From Paenibacillus luteus (GTDB lineage Bacteria; Bacillota; Bacilli; Paenibacillales; Paenibacillaceae), in contig NZ_SKCD01000020.1 of NCBI RefSeq assembly GCF_006542765.1, positions 56,157-120,156 of the forward strand: a stretch of DNA of 64,000 bases, given 5' to 3'. Positions 54,577-62,006 of the stretch are shown here, piece after piece. The notes under the pieces are model-generated. The model ran no database searches. It saw only the letters and a program-made list of their open reading frames with translations, and was not told the origin of the DNA. Made by a program: the position numbers and the translations under genes. Numbering within the stretch: the first letter of the stretch is position 1; the number at the start of each line of letters is the position of its first letter.

Positions 54577-54776
54577 TCAGGTTTATTATACTATTTTCAC
54601 TTGCTTTTACATGTGTTATTGTATTTTTCATTCATCGAAAAAAACCTTTCAAGGAAGTAAGCGTCTTTGTGGTGATCTCTCTTTTTTCATTAATCATTTG
54701 GATCGATGTGAGGGTGGAGCATCAATTCAATCCCAATCTGTGGATTAGCTGGATGTTTGATTGGGCTGGATTTTAG
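54573..54776 (+). CDS. small two-helix membrane protein, germinant-receptor D-subunit type
   Basis: A 67-residue protein with AAAGGAGGT before the ATG and a four-base overlap with the B-subunit gene. Two hydrophobic helices (FIILFSLAFTCVIVFFI and VSVFVVISLFSLIIWI) flank a basic loop (HRKKPFKE), and the tail is Trp-rich (NLWISWMFDW). Size, topology and position match the small D subunits associated with some ger operons, which modulate receptor response. The identification rests on context because the sequences of such subunits are poorly conserved. Confidence 0.75.
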   Translation: MIRFIILFSLAFTCVIVFFIHRKKPFKEVSVFVVISLFSLIIWIDVRVEHQFNPNLWISWMFDWAGF

Positions 54777-54842
54777 AAAGATTTTAGGGTGCGAGATGGA
54801 ACACTGAATAGTCGAATTCAAGCTCCAAGTGGTTGATCAATC

Positions 54843-54883
54843 AACCATAAAGACCGCCTTTATTAGAGGCGGTCTTTATGGTT
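54843..54883. terminator. bidirectional terminator after the ger operon
   Basis: A perfect 17-bp stem (54843-54859 with 54867-54883) between convergent genes; its right arm overlaps the stop codon of the minus-strand gene. Confidence 0.93.
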
Positions 54884-55361
54884 ACAAGTGAGTAATTAAT
54901 TGATTTATGAATTGTTCCAAGTATTGCTGGTCAATCTCGTCAAACCGATCTAGCGATGGACTATCAATATCGAGGACGCCGAACAAATCGCCGTTAATGA
55001 TGATGGGAATAACGATTTCTGATCGCGACGCGGAGTCGCAAGCAATATGTTCCGGGAATTTATGAACATCATCAACTCTGACCGTCTTTCTTTCGGTAGC
55101 AGTTTTTCCACATATGCCTCGGTGTAAGGGGATGCGGAAGCAAGCCGGGAGGCCTTGAAATGGCCCTAGCACAAGTTCATCATTTTTGAACAGGTAAAAC
55201 CCAACCCAGTTGATATCATCTAAAAATTGATTAAGCAGCGCCGAAGCATTGGAAAGGTTTGCAATCACGTCGGACTCCCCTTCGAGCAATGCTTCAAGCT
55301 GGCGGATGACTAACTCATAATTTTGCTCTTTTGATCCTTTGTAACGTTCTGGCTGAAACAT
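54882..55361 (-). CDS. free methionine-(R)-sulfoxide reductase, GAF-domain type (fRMsr)
   Basis: A 159-residue single GAF domain. The three cysteines used by fRMsr enzymes are all present: C74 and C84 in LPACFRIPLHRGICG and C108 in HIACDSASRSE. The ending FGVLDIDSPSLDRFDEID is also typical. It reduces free methionine-R-sulfoxide, using thioredoxin for recycling, in the cytoplasm. The start at 55361 follows AAGGAGC; the longer frame adds an unrelated leader. Confidence 0.93.
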   Translation of the reverse strand: MFQPERYKGSKEQNYELVIRQLEALLEGESDVIANLSNASALLNQFLDDINWVGFYLFKNDELVLGPFQGLPACFRIPLHRGICGKTATERKTVRVDDVHKFPEHIACDSASRSEIVIPIIINGDLFGVLDIDSPSLDRFDEIDQQYLEQFINQLITHL

Positions 55362-55466
55362 AATCGGGCTCCTTAAGCGTGAGTGGTAGATGTCTAGAGA
55401 TGCTTTGCTGTTCAACATAGTTTAACATATCAAAGTTCTTTTTCGTAATTAGTCTCCGGGTGGAAG

Positions 55467-55724
55467 TTGAACACTTTGTTACGAGCAGAGGATCTGGCAG
55501 CTGCTTTTGAAACAAGTGTGAGAACCATTTACAGGGATATTCAAGCTTTGAGTGAAGCAGGCGTACCCGTGATAGGAGCGCCAGGCCAAGGGTACTCCTT
55601 AATGGAAGGATATTTCCTGCCGCCAGTTAGTTTTACGGTGGAAGAAGCAGTAGTAGAAACGAAGCGGAAAAAATGTTTAAACGCTACTGACATGATGGTG
55701 TCAGTAGCGTTTTTGTATAGTTAG
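55467..55724 (+). pseudogene. truncated YafY-like (HTH-WYL) regulator
   Basis: The frame encodes RAEDLAAAFETSVRTIYRD, then IQALSEAGVPVIGAPGQGYSL and GYFLPPVSFTVEEA, which is the DeoR-type helix-turn-helix and start of the linker of YafY-like WYL regulators. The first helix and proper start are missing, and after EEAVV the reading frame enters unrelated sequence that contains the terminator at 55680. The WYL domain, about 200 residues, is gone. It is a gene remnant facing away from the reductase gene. Confidence 0.75.
55680..55715 (+). terminator. strong terminator inside the regulator remnant
   Basis: A perfect 13-bp stem (55680-55692 with 55699-55711, TGATGG loop) followed by five T residues. 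Confidence 0.9.
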
Positions 55725-55813
55725 TTAAAACGAAAACTAATGGAGCATTAAAGCACGGATCGGTTCGTTGAGCGTCGCAGGTTTTTTGATGAAAAAAAAG
55801 GGGGATTCGAAGG

Positions 55814-56287
55814 GTGAATTTGGATGAAATAAGCGAGCAAAGCCGCTTTTGGATTGGCGTCGTGTCCGCATCACATGTGAAGATTGGAGAACGGGAAGGA
55901 TTCGCGCAGCTCTGTCACGGCAAGTCAGCACATTTACGAAAGATGCGCGCAGGCGATTGGTTGATTTACTATTCCCCACGAACAGATATGTCGGTGGGGT
56001 CTCCGCTCCAAGCATTCACTGCGATCGGGGAAGTGATTGATGATAAAGTTTACGAATATCGGATGTCTGAATCATTTGTGCCGTTCCGCAGAAATATTAG
56101 CTATATCCCATGTCAGGAAACTAAGATTAGAGATTTGCTGGAACAGCTTAGCTTCACGCGCGGGAACCGAAATTGGGGCTATTCCTTCCGTTACGGTCAT
56201 TTTGAGATTGAACGGGAGGACTTTCTGACGATTGCGGGTGCGATGCTGAGTAATGAGGGGATAGGAAGTTGCCTCTCAGGAACATGA
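55814..56287 (+). CDS. EVE-domain (UPF0310) protein
   Basis: A 157-residue EVE/PUA-like protein. RFWIGVVSASHVKIGEREGF, LRKMRAGDWLIYYSPR and LQAFTAIGEVID are the family's conserved blocks, with RFGYSF-like WGYSFRYGHFEI later. EVE domains bind modified bases in RNA or DNA. The GTG start has only a weak binding site (GGGG/AAGG). No restriction or RNA-modification gene is adjacent, so no specific role is assigned. Confidence 0.88.
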   Translation: MNLDEISEQSRFWIGVVSASHVKIGEREGFAQLCHGKSAHLRKMRAGDWLIYYSPRTDMSVGSPLQAFTAIGEVIDDKVYEYRMSESFVPFRRNISYIPCQETKIRDLLEQLSFTRGNRNWGYSFRYGHFEIEREDFLTIAGAMLSNEGIGSCLSGT

Positions 56288-56355
56288 GGAAATCGGCTGC
56301 GACCATGCCCACTCGTTCTGGAGGATGGAAGCCATTTCCGCGACCAAAGTTGAAA

Positions 56356-56394
56356 CAAAGGCCATCCAGATGATGATCTGGTTGGCCTTTGCTT
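56356..56394. terminator. terminator between the EVE and MMPL genes
   Basis: CAAAGGCCATCCAGAT (56356-56371) pairs with ATCTGGTTGGCCTTTG (56376-56391) with one mismatch and a GATG loop; it lies between convergent genes. Confidence 0.8.
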
Positions 56395-56426
56395 GTGATG
56401 AATATCCAAGTTTTTGAGAAACTAAA

Positions 56427-58781
56427 TTAGTGAGCTTTACGAGGGTTAGCCTTGATGTCAGCTGCGCCTTCCTGTGCCTTCAGCTGTGCAAGAAGCTTAT
56501 CTCCTTCGACGTCCAGGTTCGGCAGCAGGCGGTCTAACCATTTTGGCAGCCACCATGCTTTGTCTCCGAAGATGGCCATGACTGCTGGGACGAGGGCCAT
56601 ACGGACGAAGAAGGCGTCAATCAGGATGCCGATCGCCAGCGCAAAGCCAATCTGCTTGATCATAATATCATGAGCGAAGATAAACCCAGCGAACACGGAA
56701 ACCATAATAATCGCTGCGGCTACGACGACGCGGCTAGCTTGATCGTAGCCGTGAATGACGCTTTCCTTGCCATGATGCCCATGAACATATGATTCGCGCA
56801 TCGAGCTGACAAGGAACACTTGATAATCCATCGCGAGCCCGTATAGGATACCGGTAACCATAATCGGCATGAAGCTGAGCAGCGGGCCACCCGTATCGAA
56901 GCCGAATAGGTCATGTACCCATCCCCATTGGAATACAGCTGTTGTTATCCCGAAAGTGGCGAGTATGCTGAGAAGGAAACCAACCGTCGCTTTGACAGGT
57001 ACGATGATTGAACGGAATACGAGCAGCAAAATAATGATGGAAAGAATGACGATAATGACGACGTAGAGTGGGAACACCTCAGCCAGCTTCGACGACATGT
57101 CGATGTTGATCGCGGTAAATCCGGTAACGCCAATTTTAACGTCATGAGACTGCGCCATGCTGGAGTCGTTGGCGCGAAGCTCTTGTACCAAATCTTTCGT
57201 CTCTTTGTCTGTTGGTCCTGTCTTCGGGATGAGGCTAATAATAGCCATATCACCGGTTTTGTTAACGCCCATAGGCGTTACTACTGAAACGTTCTCATGC
57301 TGCTGAAGCTCCTGAACTAGTCCACCTAGCGTCTCCATCGTTATGGCGCCTGAAGAATCTTGCGGCTCTGCAACTAGAAGCAGCGGTCCGTTGAAGCCCT
57401 CGCCGAAACCGTCTGAAATCGCATCGTAGCTCTGTCTTGCTGTTGTATCAAAGTTTGCTGTCGCACCCGATGGGATGCCCATTTCCATCTTTGCAGCCGG
57501 GACCGCAGCTGCACCGAGAATAACGATGACGGCAACTACGATAACCCAGCGGCCTTTTACGACTCCCGTTACCCAGCGGTGCGCGAATCCATTTGAATTT
57601 TTGTTGGTTTGGCTGCTGCTCTTAGTGCGAGCTTTGGCTGAGCAAATGCGTTCACCGACGAGACCGAGTAAAGCCGGCAGCAGGGTCAGCGCGACTAACA
57701 CATTGGCAAGAACGGCTAAAGCGGCTACAAGCGCCATTGCGGACAAGAAGCCAATACCGATAACGACCATGCCGCATAATGCAATAATAACAGTCAAGCC
57801 GGCAAAAAATACGGCACTGCCTGCGGTGCCGACCGCTCTGCTCGCGGCTTCCCGGGCACTAAGTCCCTGTTCAAGAATCATGCGGCGCTGACGGTTGACG
57901 ATGAACAGGGAGTAATCAATACCGACGGCTAGCCCGACCATAAGCGCAAGAACAGGCGTGAGATCGGTCATATGGAACACGTTCGAGAAGGCAAAAGCTC
58001 CTCCTACGCTTACTCCTACTCCGATAAGCGCGGTCAGAAGCGGCAATCCTGCAGCAACAACTGAACCGAGTGTCATGAAGAGCACGACGGCGGCGACGGC
58101 AATGCCGATGGCTTCCGTCGAGCCAATTGCAGGCTTAGTAGAGAGCGAGTCGCTCGGCAAGGCAGTAATTCCGGTCTTCTCGACAGTCATAACTGCATCG
58201 ATTACCGAATCTGGGACCCACTCGGGCAAGGACATTTGCTGAACTGTGAATTGAAATTGGAACAAGGCGACGCTGCTGTCCGAAGCGATCATAACGCCTG
58301 GAACAGGTACGCCGTCCACCATCATCGGGCCGTAAGGAGGCAATTCGCCTGCCGCTTCTTGCGTAGACCCAGTAGCTGCTTCGCCTTGTGCTGACTGGTT
58401 GCCTTGCGCAGCAGCAGCGTCGCTCATTGAGGCTCCGGCTTGTGCAGCGAGTTCAATCGGATTAATCACATACTCAAGTTTATATACCTCGTTAACGGCT
58501 TCGCTAATTGAGGCCAAACGCTCCGGCGTATCCAGACTCTCGCCCTTTGGTGCCGTAAACACGATGCTGGCTTGTCCGCCCGAAGCTTCGGGGAGCTCTG
58601 CCGTCAGCTGATCTAATACCTTTTGCGATTCCGTGCCCTCGATTTTCATATCGGAAGTAACATGGATGCCGTTGATTCCTAGAACGGTGAGAACAATTCC
58701 GAGGATCGCGATCCAACTGACAATGAAATACCATGGTTTGGTATAGGCTGATTTGCCCAATCTGTACAGAAAAGTTGACAT
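56427..58781 (-). CDS. MMPL/RND-family transporter (YdfJ-like)
   Basis: A 784-residue membrane protein with the two-fold repeated MMPL layout: one helix, a large extracellular domain, then five helices, repeated. Landmarks are GTESQKVLDQL, ALMVGLAVGIDYSLFIVNRQRR in the first half and MVTGILYGLAMDYQVFLVSSMRE in the second, the latter with the proton-relay Asp/Tyr pair. The first extracellular loop has a Gln/Ala/Ser-rich insertion. AAGGAG precedes the ATG. It follows a TetR gene after 47 bases, so the two form an operon for export of a lipid or hydrophobic toxin. Confidence 0.92.
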   Translation of the reverse strand: MSTFLYRLGKSAYTKPWYFIVSWIAILGIVLTVLGINGIHVTSDMKIEGTESQKVLDQLTAELPEASGGQASIVFTAPKGESLDTPERLASISEAVNEVYKLEYVINPIELAAQAGASMSDAAAAQGNQSAQGEAATGSTQEAAGELPPYGPMMVDGVPVPGVMIASDSSVALFQFQFTVQQMSLPEWVPDSVIDAVMTVEKTGITALPSDSLSTKPAIGSTEAIGIAVAAVVLFMTLGSVVAAGLPLLTALIGVGVSVGGAFAFSNVFHMTDLTPVLALMVGLAVGIDYSLFIVNRQRRMILEQGLSAREAASRAVGTAGSAVFFAGLTVIIALCGMVVIGIGFLSAMALVAALAVLANVLVALTLLPALLGLVGERICSAKARTKSSSQTNKNSNGFAHRWVTGVVKGRWVIVVAVIVILGAAAVPAAKMEMGIPSGATANFDTTARQSYDAISDGFGEGFNGPLLLVAEPQDSSGAITMETLGGLVQELQQHENVSVVTPMGVNKTGDMAIISLIPKTGPTDKETKDLVQELRANDSSMAQSHDVKIGVTGFTAINIDMSSKLAEVFPLYVVIIVILSIIILLLVFRSIIVPVKATVGFLLSILATFGITTAVFQWGWVHDLFGFDTGGPLLSFMPIMVTGILYGLAMDYQVFLVSSMRESYVHGHHGKESVIHGYDQASRVVVAAAIIMVSVFAGFIFAHDIMIKQIGFALAIGILIDAFFVRMALVPAVMAIFGDKAWWLPKWLDRLLPNLDVEGDKLLAQLKAQEGAADIKANPRKAH

Positions 58782-58828
58782 ACGTTAATAATTCTCCTTT
58801 GTATGTGGGAATAACGTGAGGATGTGAG

Positions 58829-59446
58829 CTAGAAACCGTTTCGTAAGTAACCAAACATATTGTCTAAATAATGATCGAGCGTAACAGCCTCTTGGGTTTC
58901 AGATGCTGTCTGGCCTGGAAGCAGTACGTTTAGGCTGCCGTCAAGCAATGGCAGGACAGCCCCGTATACAGCACCGACGAGAAGATGGGTGTACCCTTCG
59001 GGATAATGTCCATGGGATAACATGCTTAATGTCTCTTGGGCGGAAATTTGCAAACGGCGCAGTCCGCTGAGGATGTATGGCTCAAGTGACGGGTACTGCT
59101 TCGAGAGCAATACAAGCTGTTGTAATTTTACGAAATGCTCTGCTGTCAGCTGCATCTTCATCAAATTGTACAGAATCTCAAGCGGGGGAATATCCTCATT
59201 TAAGTCTGCAATCCAATTGGCGATTTCATCAGCACCTTTGAAGATGAGAGCCGCTGAAGCAATCGCTTCCTCCTTGCAGGAGTAATGGTTAGCAAACGTT
59301 CTTCTGGAGTAACCGGCGCGCTGTACGACATCTTCGACAACGAAACCGTCCATTCCCTTTTCCAGAGCAAGAGCGAACGCTGCATCCGCAAGCGCGTTCC
59401 CTGTTGCTACCCTTTTGATATCGCGTAGGTTATGTTTGTTCATCAT
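58829..59446 (-). CDS. TetR/AcrR-family regulator of the MMPL operon
   Basis: A 205-residue regulator with an N-terminal helix-turn-helix (FVVEDVVQRAGYSRRTFANHY) and a helical C-terminal domain. It is the first gene of a two-gene operon with the MMPL transporter. Two palindromes lie directly upstream (59449 and 59516), so autorepression of the operon is likely. Two adjacent ATG codons start the gene, at 59446 and 59443. Confidence 0.9.
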   Translation of the reverse strand: MMNKHNLRDIKRVATGNALADAAFALALEKGMDGFVVEDVVQRAGYSRRTFANHYSCKEEAIASAALIFKGADEIANWIADLNEDIPPLEILYNLMKMQLTAEHFVKLQQLVLLSKQYPSLEPYILSGLRRLQISAQETLSMLSHGHYPEGYTHLLVGAVYGAVLPLLDGSLNVLLPGQTASETQEAVTLDHYLDNMFGYLRNGF

Positions 59447-59448
59447 GT

Positions 59449-59462
59449 AACGCTTAAGCGTT
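59449..59462. promoter_or_regulatory. palindrome between binding site and start of tetR
   Basis: AACGCTTAAGCGTT is a perfect 14-base palindrome sitting between GAGAGGTGA and the ATG of the TetR gene (minus strand). It could be an operator or an RNA hairpin that affects initiation. Confidence 0.5.
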
Positions 59463-59515
59463 CACCTCTCTTTTAGATAAAATGACAGCATCTTCAAATA
59501 TAATTCCATATCTAT

Positions 59516-59538
59516 ATTATTGCCCAATGGGCAATAAT
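59516..59538. promoter_or_regulatory. 23-base perfect palindromic operator candidate
   Basis: ATTATTGCCCA (59516-59526) and TGGGCAATAAT (59528-59538) are exact inverted repeats around one central A. It is about 70 bases upstream of the TetR start and is a strong candidate for that regulator's operator. Confidence 0.65.
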
Positions 59539-59637
59539 GCACAATGAGCAAGTTGTTACAAAATTGTGGCGTAGAGGTTCACGGATTTTAGTTTTCATAA
59601 AAAGTCGGGAAAGTGATAAATCATTAGTCGCAATTAT

Positions 59638-59651
59638 GTTAGCCGACTAAC
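59638..59651. promoter_or_regulatory. candidate MarR box upstream of marR-type gene
   Basis: GTTAGCCGACTAAC has 5-base inverted arms. A wider inverted repeat TTAGTCG (59624-59630) with CGACTAA (59644-59650) overlaps it. A related sequence occurs before the ABC exporter at 60189. Confidence 0.55.
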
Positions 59652-59710
59652 AAGTATTATGCTAAAATGAGAAAAGAGCTGAAAATGAATACTGAAAAGG
59701 GGAAGGTGAA

Positions 59711-60145
59711 ATGAAATCAGATAGATCGATTGCGCTGGAACTTAGAACACTAAGAAATATGCTGCATAGACAAATTGACGGGTTTATAAATCAAACATAT
59801 GGCGATCAATTAACAGGCATGCATGGATGGGTGCTAAAGTACTTTGTTGATAACCAGGACAAGGAGATTTTTCAACGCGATTTCGAGAACAAATTTACCA
59901 TTCGGCGTTCAACGGCGAGTAAGATTTTGCAATTAATGGAGAAGAATAATCTTATTATTAGGCAATCGGTTCCCTACGATGCACGATTGAAGCAAATCAT
60001 TCTTACGCCGACTGCGCTGGAGTACTATGAAGCTATCGTAGGGAAATATGCTCAAATCGAGCGCGAATTAAAAAAGGGGTTGTCACAAGAGGAACTGGAT
60101 ACGTTCTTTACTGTCTTGGATAAAATCAAAAGCAATTTGGAGTAG
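59711..60145 (+). CDS. MarR-family transcriptional regulator
   Basis: A 144-residue winged-helix regulator. Helices 1-2 (LRTLRNMLHRQIDGFIN), the recognition region (FEKF-like DFENKFTIRRSTASKILQLMEKNNLI) and the wing (PYDARLKQIILT) are clear. AGGGGAAGG precedes the ATG. It lies 97 bases before a two-gene ABC exporter, and similar boxes stand before both transcription units, so it probably represses itself and the exporter. Confidence 0.9.
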   Translation: MKSDRSIALELRTLRNMLHRQIDGFINQTYGDQLTGMHGWVLKYFVDNQDKEIFQRDFENKFTIRRSTASKILQLMEKNNLIIRQSVPYDARLKQIILTPTALEYYEAIVGKYAQIERELKKGLSQEELDTFFTVLDKIKSNLE

Positions 60146-60188
60146 CAGTCGTCTAAGTTGTTTTAGCGGCTTTTATTATTGTAATATA

Positions 60189-60202
60189 GTTAGTAGGCTT
60201 AC
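60189..60202. promoter_or_regulatory. candidate MarR box upstream of the ABC exporter
   Basis: GTTAGTAGGCTTAC matches the box at 59638 at 10 of 14 positions and lies about 50 bases before the first exporter gene. Confidence 0.45.
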
Positions 60203-60242
60203 AGTTCTATGGCTAACAACATGGTGAAGGAGCGTTTGATAA

Positions 60243-62006
60243 ATGCTTAAGATTTTGAAGTATTTTAATCCCAAAAATGTTTGGTTTATCGTCATCAGTA
60301 CCGCATTTATCGTATTCCAGGTATGGCTCGACCTCAAGCTTCCTGATTATTTGGCAGAAATCACCAAGCTGGTGCAGACGGAAGGCAGCTCTTTAAGCGA
60401 GGTATGGGAGCCAGGCGCCTATATGATGCTGTGTGCCATCGGAAGCTTAATTGCTTCCTTCATCGTAGTCTATTTGGTCGCGAAGAGCGCCGCATCGCTT
60501 GCTAAGAGGCTTAGGAGCTTACTCTTCGACAAGGTTGAATCGTTCTCCATGGCCGAAATGAACCAATTCTCGACGGCGAGCCTCATTACGCGTTCCACGA
60601 ACGATATTACGCAAGTGCAAACGATCGTGGCGATGGGGCTGCAAGTGATGATTAAAGCGCCAATTCTGGCAGGTTGGGCCATTGTGAAGATCTCCAGCAA
60701 GAGCTGGCAATGGACGCTTTCATCCGGCATTTCGGTTGCGCTGCTACTACTCATGATCGCGATCGTTATTTTGTTCGCCATGCCAAAGTTCAGATTGATT
60801 CAAGGGCTAACGGACCAGTTGAACCGAGTTACGAGAGAAGGGCTGCATGGCCTGCGAGTTATTCGTGCTTATAACGCGGGACCAAGCCAAGAAGCGAAGT
60901 TCGATCATGCGAATCAGGAGCTAACCGATGCGAATCTGTTTACTAGCCGATTGATGGCATTGATGATGCCGGTCATGAGTCTGATCATGAGCGGATTGAG
61001 CTTGGCGATTTATTGGATCGGCGCCTATCTAATTAATGGAGCAGATGCAGCGGCTCGGCTTGGCTTATTCAGCGACATGGTTATCTTCTCTTCTTACGCG
61101 ATGCAGATTGTTATGGCCTTTATGATGCTGTCGATGGTTTTCTTCATGTTGCCGCGGGCGTCGGTCGCCGCGAAGCGTGTCATGGAAGTATTAAATACAG
61201 TACCAAGCATCAAGGATGGCCGTTCTAAATCGACTAATGCCGCAAAAGCAGGCGAAATTGAATTCCGGAATGTCAGCTTCAAGTATGCGGATTCGGACGA
61301 ATATGTGCTTAGGGACATCAGCTTCGTTGCACGCAGGGGCGAGACGGTTGCGTTCATCGGCTCTACGGGCAGCGGCAAGAGCACGCTGCTGAACTTAATT
61401 CCGAGATTTTATGACGTGTCGGATGGAGAGGTGCTTGTCCAAGGGTTAAACGTAAAAGATTACGAGCTGCGGGATCTCCATAACAAGCTTGGTTACGTTC
61501 CTCAGAAAACCGTATTGTTCAGCGGAACTGTGACGTCCAACGTCGCCTATGGTGATAACGGGCAAGAAGCAGGCTCGGCGGACGATGTGAAGAAAGCGGT
61601 AGCGATTGCCAAGGGCCAAGAGTTTGTCGAGAAGCTGGAAGGCGGGTATGAGGGCAGTATCTCGCAAGGCGGATCGAACCTGTCCGGCGGACAGAAGCAG
61701 CGGTTATCTATCGCTAGGGCTATCTACCGTAAGCCTGACATTTACATTTTCGATGATTCCTTTTCTGCGCTTGATTACAAGACCGACCGCCAACTGCGCT
61801 CCATGCTGAACCAAGAAACAGCAGGCGCTACCAACCTTATTGTGGGGCAGCGAATCGGAACGATCAAGGAAGCCGATCTCATACTCGTTCTCGATGAAGG
61901 AAAGATTGTAGGAAGAGGCACGCATCAAGAGCTGCTTCAGACCTGCGAGGTATATCGTCAGATCGCGAACTCTCAGTTGTCGAAGGAGGAGCTTGAAATT
62001 GGCTAA
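60243..62006 (+). CDS. ABC exporter half-transporter, degenerate-site subunit (BmrC/LmrC-like)
   Basis: A 587-residue membrane-ATPase fusion: six membrane segments (about 1-320), then a nucleotide-binding domain with Walker A GSTGSGKST, signature LSGGQKQR and Walker B IYIFDDSFSALD. The catalytic Glu after Walker B is replaced by Asp (FDD rather than DE), and the switch His is replaced by Gln in LIVGQRIGTI. These are the marks of the degenerate subunit in heterodimeric multidrug exporters. The second subunit gene overlaps its end by eight bases. AAGGAGCG precedes the ATG. Confidence 0.93.
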   Translation: MLKILKYFNPKNVWFIVISTAFIVFQVWLDLKLPDYLAEITKLVQTEGSSLSEVWEPGAYMMLCAIGSLIASFIVVYLVAKSAASLAKRLRSLLFDKVESFSMAEMNQFSTASLITRSTNDITQVQTIVAMGLQVMIKAPILAGWAIVKISSKSWQWTLSSGISVALLLLMIAIVILFAMPKFRLIQGLTDQLNRVTREGLHGLRVIRAYNAGPSQEAKFDHANQELTDANLFTSRLMALMMPVMSLIMSGLSLAIYWIGAYLINGADAAARLGLFSDMVIFSSYAMQIVMAFMMLSMVFFMLPRASVAAKRVMEVLNTVPSIKDGRSKSTNAAKAGEIEFRNVSFKYADSDEYVLRDISFVARRGETVAFIGSTGSGKSTLLNLIPRFYDVSDGEVLVQGLNVKDYELRDLHNKLGYVPQKTVLFSGTVTSNVAYGDNGQEAGSADDVKKAVAIAKGQEFVEKLEGGYEGSISQGGSNLSGGQKQRLSIARAIYRKPDIYIFDDSFSALDYKTDRQLRSMLNQETAGATNLIVGQRIGTIKEADLILVLDEGKIVGRGTHQELLQTCEVYRQIANSQLSKEELEIG

